From NCBI GenBank assembly GCA_963575745.1, contig CAUYUJ010004302.1, forward strand, positions 42,501-106,500: a stretch of 64,000 bases of DNA, written 5' to 3'. Each line of letters starts with the position of its first letter. The stretch's first letter is position 1. Both the position numbers and the translations under genes were made by a program. The notes below the pieces were generated by a model. The model was not told the origin of the DNA and did no database searches. It saw nothing but the letters and a program-made list of their open reading frames with translations. The stretch comes from Prorocentrum cordatum (lineage: Eukaryota; Sar; Dinophyceae; Prorocentrales; Prorocentraceae). Positions 55,547-64,000 of the stretch are shown here, one piece after another.

Positions 55547-58500
55547 CTGTTTTGGGAGGGCGTGCGCCCGGAAGCCAGTCGTGACCGCCAGGGACCACCA
55601 GGACCACTCCTTGAGCGACGGGCCAAACAGAAAGCGGGCGCCGATGATGAAGTTGAAGAAGACCTCCCCAGGGAGAGAACTGCGTGGTTTTGAGAATCCA
55701 AATCCGATTTCGTTGATCTGGGATCAATCGTGTGTTTGGCAGTCGGGTTCGGCCTCCAACAACACAAAGATATTTGATTTGAATAAAATTCGGATTTCAA
55801 GAACACGCAGCTTCCTCAATTGAAGGGGTGCGGGCTCTCCTCACGTCCTTGTCCTCTTCCTGGGCACTCGGGGCGGGAATCTGGCCGCGGTCGAGGACAA
55901 GTCCCGAAGTCACTTCGCTTCACGGAGCAGAAAGCGGAGGGAGGAGTAGAGACGCTTCGGCCATCCGATCATAGCAAGTGCAAGGTGAAAGAAGCGAGGG
56001 GTGAGAAGGATGGGGGAAGAAGGAAAGATAAGGAGGAGGAAGGAATATGGCGAGGGAGAAGCGGTGAATGGGACGGGTGGAATGAGCCCGAGCAGGTGCA
56101 GCAGGCGGGGCAAGCGGGCAAATGGGCGGCCGGTGGGCGGGGTCGAACATGAATCCGGAGGACGGTAGCGATGAGAAGCAGGAGGAGCAGGAAGGAGCAG
56201 GCGAAAGGGGAGAAGGAGGATGAGGAGGAGGAGGAGCAGGAGGAAGAGGAGGAGCTGGGACGGGGCAGGGGGAGGGGGGAGGCAGGTGAAGGGGGGGGGG
56301 GTGCTCTGACTGGAGCGGCGTCGTTGCACATGGGCGGCACGGGGCGGCGAGGCGAGCGCGGGCGAGCAGTGGGAGCCCCAGAGATTCCCCGTGGGGACCG
56401 ACCAGAAGAGGAGGTGCCCCATCGCCGAGATACAGTCGGCCCGCATCCTAAGGCCTATGAATTGTAAAAATGGAGATGCAACCTTCGGGGGGCCTCGGGG
56501 AGGCCGGGGGGGGTGCGCTCGGGAGGGTGCCTGGGAGGGTGCCCCGGGGGGTTGTCGGGGAGGTTGTCGGGGCGCGTTTCTGGGGGTGCCACTGGGTCCC
56601 TCGTCGTAAGCCAGGCCAGGCGCGGCACCCTTAGGTTTTTTTCATTCGGCAGCATCGAGGGCCGTAGCACGACGTTTGAGCTTGCCTGCCGATGAAACTC
56701 GCCATCGCTCGGACGTCCATTTTTTGTGTTTTTTGTTCGGTTTAGTGCGTGGTTTTTTCGCCAAATGGTCAAGGGATGTTCCTCGATGGCCCTCGCCGAA
56801 AGAAAACTGCACACGTCCGAGCGATGCCAAGGAAAAGGGGATCTTGACACCCAGCTCCACGCGCAGTCGCCGCGCGGTCACGCCCCCCAGGAGCGTGGCC
56901 CCTGGAACGGTTTGCGCACCGCATCCTGCGGATGCGCGAGGCGGGGCGCGGCCAGCGGAGGTGGCCAGGGACGGGCCGAGGAGGCACGGGCGGGTATACC
57001 CTGGGGGAGGGTTGCCCACCCTTGCTCTGCGGGTCGACTGCAGGGGTATATGGGCAGGATCAGGAGACGGAGCGCCGTGGACTGACGAGGAGTCCGGCAT
57101 TGGGTCGAGCATGCCCTCCTACAGGCGGGCTCTGGAGGACGACCCAAACTCAGTGAAGACACTCCAAACTTATCAAGCCATACTAGAATAGGGGAATGAA
57201 GAATGACATAAGCATGAAAACTCGGAGGTCCGCGCGGATTTCTCGGATCCGCGCTGGACCCCCCTCCCTGGCGCGCCGAGCACGCCAGGAGCGGCGCCGG
57301 AGGCGCCGCCACGGGGGTCCAGCGCGGATCCGAGAAATCCGCGCGGACCTCCGCGTTGTTATTTTTGTGTCATTCTTCGTTCCCCTATAGAAGAATCGCC
57401 CCCCAGAACAATTTGTTGGTGTACCATGCTCTGAAGACTTCTCCTGCAGAGGGACATGCCCGCCTTGAGTCGAGCACCGCGCTGCTTGAGCGGGAGGCGC
57501 CGAGCAGCGGCAAAGCTCCTGGGCAGCACCTGCGAAAGGGGCCCAAGGACACACACACACACACATAGATACACTTATATATCTGTATATATATATATAT
57601 ATATATAAAGATGTTCCATGTTTGGGGTGTTTTCGTCCTCCCCCCCACTTCCCGTATTTTGCAATATTTTCTGGGGAATCGACGATTCATTTTGGACGCC
57701 CGAAATGGGTACGGAAAAAATGGGTACATTGCCTAACAACAAATGTTGTCCCGAACCAACTGCGGCCGCTGTTGGACAGGTGGCCGAATGGACACAGGCC
57801 GCGGCGGCGTGGACAGCGAACCCTGTTCAAAATGAACAGGATCCGCTGTTGGGCATTGTACCCATTCTTTCCGTACCCATTTCGGGCGTCCAGGATAGAT
57901 ACACACAAATTAAAAAAGACAGATTTTCCTATATATTTTTGGGGGTGTTCGTCCTCCCCCCCACTTCCCATATCTTCCAATATATTTCCTGGGGCATCGA
58001 CGACTCCGTGTGTCGGTGTGTCTCTTCCCCTCCGGAGCCCCCGGAGGTCTCTTGGACCGAGTTGCGCCGTGACGCTGCGGTTGCTGGATCCCCGAGACAG
58101 GCGGCGGGCTGCACCCCAGCCATCCCTGAACGGGAGGCGCTGCTAAAGGGGCTGTGCCCGCGGCCCCACCCGATGCCTCCCCGGGCCACCACCACCACCA
58201 CCACCTGCAAGGGGCAGGCCCGCCCCGCGCGGGGGCCCCAGCGCTGCCCGGTCGGTCCCCCCCGGGGGCAGGCGCGACGATCCGTCGGGGGCGGCGCGCG
58301 ACGCAGCTGCTGGCGCCGCGGCCTCTCCGCGAGCGGCGGAGGGGCCACCCGCTCGCCACCACAACGCGGGCTCGACCTTCTGGCCAGAAGGGTCCTCCTC
58401 GTCCTCCTCCTCCTCCTCCTCCTTGCCCTCCTCCTCCTCGAACTCCTCCTCCTCCTCGTCCTTGTCCTCCTCCTCCTCCTCCTCCTCCTTCTCCTCCTCC

Positions 58501-58984
58501 TCCTCCTCCTCCTCCTCCTCCTCCTCCTCCGGCCCTTCAATCTCCTCCTCCTCCTCGAACTTATCCTGCATCTTCCTGCTCGCCCTGCTCTTCCTCTTTG
58601 TCCTCCACCGCGGGTCTCCAGATGCCCGTCATGCATTCCATTTCCCGACGGCCCAGCCATGTTCGGGACGGCTTCTGCTCAAAACCAGCGCGCCCCGGGA
58701 ATCTTCCTGGACACATCCCATGAGGCCAACACCTGGTCTTGCACTCCAGGAGCGGCAGATATATAGAGAAATCCGCTACACCTCAAGAGGACTATCCCAA
58801 CCACCGCATGGTCAAACACTCTATCAGACTCCGCATGGCATGCGGCTCCCCGAAGCGCACAGGCACGCAGGACGGCAGCATTCACTTCCCCGCCCGTGGC
58901 CAGCAAGAAGATGAGCATGAAGTGCATCAGGTCGTCCGCTGCCGTGTACAGAGTCTTGGTGATGATCGCCAGCCGCTCGTTGCC
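55547..58984 (-). CDS. Polycystin-type cation channel, S5 and pore exons (partial)
   Basis: A membrane cation channel fragment. Exon a (58984-58901, 28 codons) reads GNERLAIITKTLYTAADDLM then HFMLIFLL. Exon b (55663 to about 55547 or 55568) begins VFFNFIIGARFLFG and continues PSLKEWSWWSLAVTTGFRA. Joined in phase 0, the stretch from Asp of DLMHF to Gly of LFG is 25 residues. This is the same spacing as the S5 helix of animal polycystin-2 as I know it, with Phe and the terminal Leu-Phe-Gly in matching places; the pore helix follows. Acceptors read GAG|GGC and GAG|GTC. The donors are CTG|GCC and either CGG|GCG or CAG|GAC. The ~3.2-kb intron holds a 201-bp hairpin element, introner copy C, a family 3 element and TCC tracts. 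Upstream segments (S1-S4) were not found; S6 may be at 41.9 kb. Confidence 0.6.
55800..56690. other. Unassigned DNA inside the putative channel intron
   Basis: GA-rich (55985-56280), then G-rich GGGGAGG.. repeats (56478-56600). No exon recognised. Confidence 0.35.
56697..56831. mobile_element. Inverted-repeat element family 3, copy 2
   Basis: Same ends as 34142-34274 (CTCGCCATCGCTCGGACGT / ACGTCCGAGCGATGCCAAG). GAA is duplicated at 56694-56696 and 56832-56834. The 3' border reads AAG|GAA. 135 bp. Confidence 0.8.
57107..57190 (+). CDS. Possible TPR-motif fragment
   Basis: The plus frame reads SYRRALEDDPNSVKTLQTYQ then AILE, which follows the tetratricopeptide pattern (Ala-Leu..Asp-Pro-Asn-Ser.. 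.Leu..Tyr..Leu). It is cut by the hairpin element that starts at 57188. No continuation was found on its far side, so it may be a broken piece or chance. Confidence 0.25.
57188..57388. mobile_element. 201-bp foldback element
   Basis: Ends ATAGGGGAATGAAGAATGAC and GTCATTCTTCGTTCCCCTAT (one mismatch). An inner perfect inverted repeat of about 40 bp includes CGGAGGTCCGCGCGGATTTC. AGA is duplicated at 57185-57187 and 57389-57391. Only one copy in the window. Confidence 0.88.
57437..57540. repeat. Dispersed repeat, copy 2
   Basis: CCTGCAGAGGGACATGCCC then GAGCACCGCGCT, matching the 15465-15515 copy. Confidence 0.45.
57691..57893. mobile_element. Inverted-repeat element family 1, copy C
   Basis: Terminal repeats as in copies A and B, slightly shorter interior (203 bp). 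The right end again reads CGTCCAG. No clear target duplication. Confidence 0.85.
58392..58545. repeat. (TCC)n tract
   Basis: Imperfect TCC repeat. On the minus strand it follows a possible short frame SRKMQDKFEEEEE. Confidence 0.88.
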
Positions 58985-59031
58985 CTCGGCGCCGCCGGCC
59001 GGCGCCGGCCGCCGCGGCGCGGAGGCGGCGG

Positions 59032-59090
59032 AGGCACGCCTGGAGCGACGCCGCTCCCCGTGGTTCGCTCGCGAGCGGCTGGCTTCGACG
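59032..59090. repeat. ~60-bp repeat, copy 1 (second at 59872-59930)
   Basis: GGAGCGACGCCGCTCC, a palindrome, followed by CGGCTGGCTTCG.CGTTC in both copies, same orientation. Confidence 0.7.
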
Positions 59091-59095
59091 TTCGG

Positions 59096-59276
59096 AGGGA
59101 GGAGGAGGAGGAGGAGGAGGAGGAGGAGGAGGAGGAGGAGGAGGAGGAGGAGGAGGAAGAGGAGGAGGAGGAGGAGGAGGGGGAGGAGGATAGGGGGAGG
59201 AGAGGAGGAGGAGGAGGAGGAGGAGGAGGAGGAGGAGGAGGAGGAGGAGGAGGAGGAGGAGGAGGAGGAGGAGCCC
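59096..59276. repeat. (GGA)n tract
   Basis: Long GGA repeat followed by C homopolymers (59272-59330). Confidence 0.92.
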
Positions 59277-59463
59277 CCCCCCAAGGGGGGCACGCAGCAG
59301 GGCCGCACAGGGCCCCCCCCCCCCCCCGCGAGGACGTCCGGGCGCGGGGGAGCGTGTCTGGGCAGACAGGCCGAGCCCTCACGAGGGCAGCTGGACAGGC
59401 TGGCGGCACGGAAGCGGCGGAGGCAAGTCAAGAGTTGCGTTGCTCCCCTCGTGCCGCAGGACC

Positions 59464-59709
59464 TTTGTGGGCCCCGGAAACGGCAGGGCCGTTTTTTCAC
59501 CGTTTCCCAAAAAAGTGTCCCTTGAAAGTGGAAGCGGCCAAAAAACGGCGACCGGAAACTGTAAAAAACGGCTCCAGGATTGGAGCCGGAGCTGGAACCG
59601 GTAAAAAAACGGCGACGGAACAGGTAAAGCAACGGCGTCGGAACCGGTAAAAAAACGGCAAAACGGAACCGGTAAAAAAACGGTCTTGTCGTTTCCAGGG
59701 TCCACACAT
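59464..59709. mobile_element. Inverted-repeat element family 2, copy 1
   Basis: Ends TGTGGGCCCCGGAAACGGC and GTTTCCAGGGTCCACA. The interior has several direct copies of GGAACCGGTAAAAAAACGGC. About 245 bp. No convincing target duplication here. Confidence 0.8.
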
Positions 59710-60469
59710 CCCAGAAATAATCTCGAGCAACCAAGGAAAAGTGTCGAGGCAGTGCCGAAGGAGTGTCGCCTCCCAGGGCTCGAAACGTGGACATCCTCAG
59801 GGGTCGGGACTTCCCTGGTGCTCGAGGTTATTTCTGAGGATCCATGCTGAGGCAGGCTGGAGCATCATGCGTCAGGAGCGACGCCGCTCCGCTAGTGCGT
59901 TCGCGGACGGCTGGCTTCGGCGTTCAAGGACCCCCAAAAAACGCATAGTGGCCGCAAGGGGACCCCAGCGAGGATGCCCCGAGAGTCTCCCCAGGGGGCG
60001 TCGAAGCGGGGGGGTCAGCGCTCGAGGACCTCCCATGAGAACGCAGAGTGAGTGGCCGCACGAGGAGCCCGGGAGGGGATGACTGGAGAATCCTGCGGAG
60101 TTGCCGCAGCGGGGAGGTCGACGCTCTATAAGACACCCTGGGGGGGCGCAGAACGGCCGCACGAGGACCCCCCGCGAGGATTCGCCTGGGGACTTCTTGG
60201 GGGGTGTCAGAAGGCGGGGAGGTCGGCGCCCGAAGACCCCCGAGGGGGACGCAGAGTGGCTGCACGAGGGTGCCTGGAGGATCCTCCTGATAAGGTGGGT
60301 GCCGAAAGCGGGGGGCTCGCCGCTCGAAGCCCCCCCCGAGGGGGAGCGCAGGGTGGCCGCACGAGGGCCCAAAGGAAGCCTGCCTGGAGAGTCCAGGGGG
60401 GGGGAGGCGCCGAGGCGGGGAACCGGACGGGCAGTCCCTCCGAGCCCTTACGCGAGCATCTGGAAGGTT
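59710..60469. other. G-rich degenerate repeats
   Basis: Copy 2 of the ~60-bp repeat lies at 59872-59930. The rest is diverged units with GGTCG.CGC..GAAGACCCCC and GAGGGGG.CGCAG.GTGGC.GCACGAGG, about 75 bp apart. No gene was seen. Confidence 0.45.
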
Positions 60470-60765
60470 ACCCAGTACAGCGCTCCGTGGCCCCATAGGG
60501 AGCCTCACCGAAGCCCCCAGTGGGGCCGCCCGCATGCGTTCCCCACACCCAGTTTGGCAGTTTCGCCCGCCCTTTACAACGCTTCGCGGCCCCATGGGGA
60601 GCTCCACCGAAGCCCCCAATGGGACCGCCCGCATGCGTCCCACCCGCCTAATTTGGTATGTTCGCTCACCCAGTGCAGCGTTCCGTGGCTTCATAGGGAG
60701 CTCCACCGAAGCCCCCAGTGGGACCGCCCGTATGCGTCCCCCCACCAAATTTTGCATTTTCACCG
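60470..60765. repeat. 99-bp satellite, reverse orientation (3 units)
   Basis: Three units (GGCCCCATAGGGAGC, CCACCGAAGCCCCCA, GACCGCCCGCATGCGT) are the reverse complement of the 36-kb array. Confidence 0.9.
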
Positions 60766-61196
60766 AGACCTCCGTCAGGCTGCAGGGGGTCTACAGCACA
60801 ACAGCACAAACAAGCACGGTGCTGCAGGGGGGGAACACGACTTCGGCGCCATGGGAGGCCACTGGGAGGATGCACGAATGCCACGAACGGACCGAGCTGG
60901 TGCAGAAATGCCAGCTGCGCGCAACGTCTTGGCATGGTCGACGCCGACGGACCTTTGACGCATGTGACAGTTAGAAGGCCACCTGCCGAACCAGAAAGTC
61001 CAGGTGCAACGGTAGCGTTGAGCGCAACCTATGTGGTGCAAGCTATGGGGTAAGAGAAAGGCTGTAGGGCGCAAGCGACGCGATTTAAGTTTTGTGGTGT
61101 ACGCGATGTGGGGCCATCTGAGTGGTGCAAGCTATGTGGCGGGTGGTACCTCTGTGGCGTAGGACACGTTTGGCGATACACGTAGAAAAACTATGT
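60766..61196. other. Unassigned DNA
   Basis: Degenerate TGTGGTG(C/T)A.GC(T/G)ATG repeats at 61025-61200. No gene was seen. Confidence 0.4.
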
Positions 61197-61206
61197 GTTA
61201 TGAACG

Positions 61207-61733
61207 ATGTGCTGGTGCCCTCCATTCGGCAACACCCGGTTTGCAACACCTGACACCTTGAGCTCACATCCGCATTTTGTTCTGCACAGCCCACGCGGCC
61301 GCGAGGCAGTGACTCACGGGCACAGGCCAGCGCACCTCTGCGGCGGCGCTGGCGCGCGACAGCTCGCGCTCAGAGCGGCCTGCTGGTTTGGCACAGCCGA
61401 TGCGGCCGAGATTAGGTTCACCGATGGAGACTTCCCTTCGCGTCTCAAAGGCCGCGCCCGGGCTTTTGTGGGCCCCGGAAACGGCAGGGCTGTTTTTTCA
61501 CCGTTTCCAGAAAAATGTCCCTTGAAAATGGAAACGGCAAACACAGACGACTGGAAACGGGAAAAAAACAACTCCAGGATTGGAACCGGAGCCAGAACCG
61601 GTAAAAAACGGCGACGGAACCGGTAAAAAAACGGCGTCGGAACCGGCAACAAAAAACGGCAAAACGGAACCGGTAAAAAAACGGCCCTGCCGTTTCCAGG
61701 GCCCACTGAGGCCCGGGCACTGCAATGCAGGTC
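61207..61733 (+). CDS. Candidate exon pair split by a family 2 element
   Basis: The plus frame reads ACWFGTADAAEIRFTDGDFP then SRLKGRARA, where the 247-bp element is inserted. Removing the element with one copy of its GCCCGGGC duplication continues the frame as ALQC to TGCAG|GTCAGT, a strong donor, at about 61733. No ATG is assigned; no family recognised. Support is splice-site logic only. Confidence 0.3.
61464..61710. mobile_element. Inverted-repeat element family 2, copy 2
   Basis: Same ends and internal GGAACCGGTAAAAAA repeats as 59464-59709, same orientation. Flanked by an exact 8-bp duplication GCCCGGGC (61456-61463 and 61711-61718). The 3' border reads TGAG|GCC. Confidence 0.9.
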
Positions 61734-62079
61734 AGTAACTGGGCCGGCGCGGTATCATGAGGACGTCGGCATCGGCGGCTAGATGATGGTAGTAACGACG
61801 GTGGTGGCGATGATGGCGATGACGACGGCAAGGCCAATGACGGCGCCGCTGCTGGTGACGACGATGTTGATGATGTCCATGTGTCGGTGATGAAGGCGCT
61901 TGAGTGATGATGGTGGCAATGGCGGCGAATGTCGATGACGATAACGGCGGTGATGCGGCGGCGCTGATGAGGGCGACGGTGATCAGAAGCGCGCGCCGAA
62001 ATGCAAGAAACCTGTCCCACTACTTGTTGGACAAGACTTCGTTCCCCACCAGCCTGTGGTGTTAGGCCTTCGTTTTGAA
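61734..62079. other. Unassigned, GAT/GGC trinucleotide-rich
   Basis: Imperfect GATGGCGATGACGA repeats (61780-61985). No gene was seen. Confidence 0.45.
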
Positions 62080-62655
62080 TCAGCAGCAATCCGTGGCTCC
62101 ATGGGGATTTCCACCGGATGCCCCAAAGGCAAGAATTGCATGCGTGACCGCGCCCACTCGGACACACCCCTGACACGCTTCGTGGTTCCATGAGGAGCTC
62201 CACGGGAGGGTTCAGTGGCAGGACTCATATTCGTGACCGCGCCCATTTCGACACAACCCTTACACGTTTTGCCGAATGCCCTGATGAGGACTTCCACTAA
62301 AGGCCCCAGAGGCAATGATCGCATGCGAAACCGCGCCCATGTCGGCACACCCCATCACACGCTTCGTGATCCCAAAGGGGGCTTCACCGAACGCCCAAAT
62401 GGCAAGAACCGCATGCATGGCCGCGCCAATGTCGGCACACACTCTGCACACTTCGGGGCCCCACTGGAAGCCCCACCGAAGGCCCCAGTGGCAGGAATCG
62501 CATGCGTGGCCGCGCCCATTTCGGCACACTCCTCACACTCTTCGCGGCCCCATAGGGAGCTCATCCCAAAGCCCCAGAAGCAGGAATCGCATACATGACC
62601 GCGCCTATTTGAGCGCACCCTTACACGCTTCGTGGCCCCAGAAGGAGCTTTACCG
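62080..62655. repeat. Diverged 99-bp satellite, reverse orientation
   Basis: About six units (CACGCTTCGTGGCCCC.., GGAGCTCCACCG.A.GCCCC, CGCATGCGTGACCGCGCCCA) in the same reverse orientation as 60470-60765. Confidence 0.8.
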
Positions 62656-62705
62656 ACGGCACCGCCGCCTGCTGCTTCCTTAGGCCGCGCTACACGTGTT
62701 GTGTT

Positions 62706-63206
62706 ATGCAACTCGCTACGGCTGACCTCTGCACCCCATCTGAACCGCCGCTCCGTCCTTCTCACGCACGCCTTGCAGCAAAAGTTCTTTTGCTCACCCC
62801 CTCCCTTAGCTTCCACCTGTTTTGCGGCACCACTAGCTGCATATGGGTTTGGGTCATTCGCCAGGCGAAGTTTCACACGCGATTCCGGAAATCTATACTC
62901 TTCGACACGCGCGCGCGCGTGGCCGCGCGCGCGCGTCTGGCCCGCAGGATTGCTGTCTTGCGGAATTGTGCGCTGGGCACCTGCTGGATCAAAACGAATG
63001 CAGCGCGTGGTGAAGTGAACATGCGGCTTCTGGATGGGATTGCTAAAACGATTTTCCTAAGGTTTCAGCAAATGCGCGGGCAGAAAATCCGAAGATTTGT
63101 GATGACACACCTTCGGTATGTGGATGAAGTGCGTGCAACATTTGTGCGTGCTCGTATGATTCCGGCATGTGCGCGCACGTGTGGGCTTCTCGCCATTTTT
63201 TGGTAA
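62706..63206 (+). CDS. Open frame, unassigned
   Basis: ATG at 62706, 166 codons. The first half crosses a (CG)n-rich patch (62905-62935). The second half (NMRLLDGIAKTIFLRFQQM, RRFVMTHLRYVDEVRATFVR) has a protein-like helix pattern. The CG-rich patch resembles the repeat family at 51.4-53.4 kb. No family recognised; may be chance. Confidence 0.22.
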   Translation: MQLATADLCTPSEPPLRPSHARLAAKVLLLTPSLSFHLFCGTTSCIWVWVIRQAKFHTRFRKSILFDTRARVAARARLARRIAVLRNCALGTCWIKTNAARGEVNMRLLDGIAKTIFLRFQQMRGQKIRRFVMTHLRYVDEVRATFVRARMIPACARTCGLLAIFW

Positions 63207-64000
63207 TGCTTTATTGAGACATGCCCTTACGAGACAAACCAATGTGTGCGCATGGTGGTGATTGAGAAGGGGGGGAATTACCAACCTGGTTGAGATTGTA
63301 CGCGTTCTCACAGAAAACGAAAGACGGGGCCGAACGAGATGTACTTTGCACTGTCCAAGGAGAGGGGGGGGGGCGGGGCGATGAGTCCGCCGGGGGGGAG
63401 AGGATGGTGGAATCTGTTTTGTGTTGGGCAAAGAATCTGCGTGGGCGCAGAGAGGCCCCCACGAGGCGCCCTCCGGGGGGGCCACACGCGACACCTCGGT
63501 ATGCCCCCCTCAGGGCGGAAGGGCCCACGAGGCGCCCACGGGCGGGCCTGAGGCAAGACCTCGGCATACCCTCCCAGCGTTCGGTCGGCATGCAACACGC
63601 GGATTTCGGAGGAAAAATTGAAAACACACACACACACAGAAATCATCAGAAGAGCACGACACCTGTTGAGAGACTTGCGCGCCAGCAGCCAAAACGGCCA
63701 TCTCAAAGTCCGCCGACACCTCGTGGGTCTCTGGGCGTGTGAGATTATTCCCCACCGTAATCCTCCCTCCAGGGTCTCGAAAGCGGAAACTTGACCCCCC
63801 CCACGACCCGACCACGACCCCCCCACGACCCGACCACGACCCCCCAGGAGGGGGGGGAGGGTCTGGCCCTCCACGAGTGGGCCTGGCTCTCCGCGGGACC
63901 CTCTTGCTGCCCCAAACTGGCTCCTGGAAGCTCCAAAACCGACTTCGGAACTTCCTGATGCCCAAGATGGCCCCCAAGGCGGCCCAAGAGGCGCCCAAGA
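63207..64000. other. Unassigned DNA ending in GGCCCAAGA repeats
   Basis: GAGGCGCCC/GGGCCACACG-type short repeats (63455-63560), a CCCACGACCCGACCACGACC minisatellite (63795-63845) and GCCCAAGATGGCCC units at the right edge. The latter are akin to the 8.4-8.9 kb intron repeat. No gene was seen. Confidence 0.45.

Overview
The window reads as nuclear DNA of a dinoflagellate. Four things in the sequence point there. A relict of the dinoflagellate trans-spliced leader sits just upstream of a long minus-strand gene. The inferred introns have AG|G borders with GC, GA or GT donors. Several families of short inverted-repeat elements end in an AG, like the introners known from dinoflagellates. The DNA is GC-rich and packed with simple repeats and satellites. 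No rRNA, tRNA, CRISPR or bacterial-type operon was recognised. The species cannot be named. A run of 100 Ns (15179-15278) shows this is a draft scaffold.

Left end (0.8-9.3 kb, minus strand): two adjacent genes. The first (9215-7233) is a C5-cytosine DNA methyltransferase in two exons; the short upstream exon carries AdoMet motif I. The second (5545-822) reads as a four-exon gene for a ~1001-residue protein with a nuclear-localisation-like, acidic C-terminus and a possible amino-methyltransferase-like core. All inferred introns are filled with GGA/TCC, CT or degenerate repeats. The methyltransferase lies between (AAGCT)n and (AGCTT)n arrays in inverted orientation.

9.5-15.4 kb is a repeat field: palindromic minisatellites, a ~180-bp satellite with a built-in hairpin, and a 43-bp minisatellite. 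15.9-17.0 kb (plus) holds a frameshifted gene with a C2H2 zinc finger and a coiled coil. 17-35 kb is mostly trinucleotide tracts, degenerate tandem repeats, an inverted-repeat-bounded minisatellite and short inverted-repeat elements, with a few weak exon candidates.

35.8-41.4 kb has a subtelomere-like layout: two degenerate CCCTAAC blocks enclose two copies of a leader / tandem array / tail module. 41.5-59 kb holds exons of ion-channel genes on the minus strand. Polycystin-type S5 is split between 58.98 and 55.66 kb, and an S6 exon lies at 41.9 kb. A plus-strand channel-like remnant lies at 54.5 kb. 45.9-53.5 kb is again diverged repeats. 59-64 kb carries two copies of a 245-bp inverted-repeat element, reverse-oriented copies of the 36-kb satellite, and weak ORFs.

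Most long open frames in the window are translations of simple repeats and are not annotated as genes. Exon joins were made by eye from frame and splice-site logic and need transcript support.
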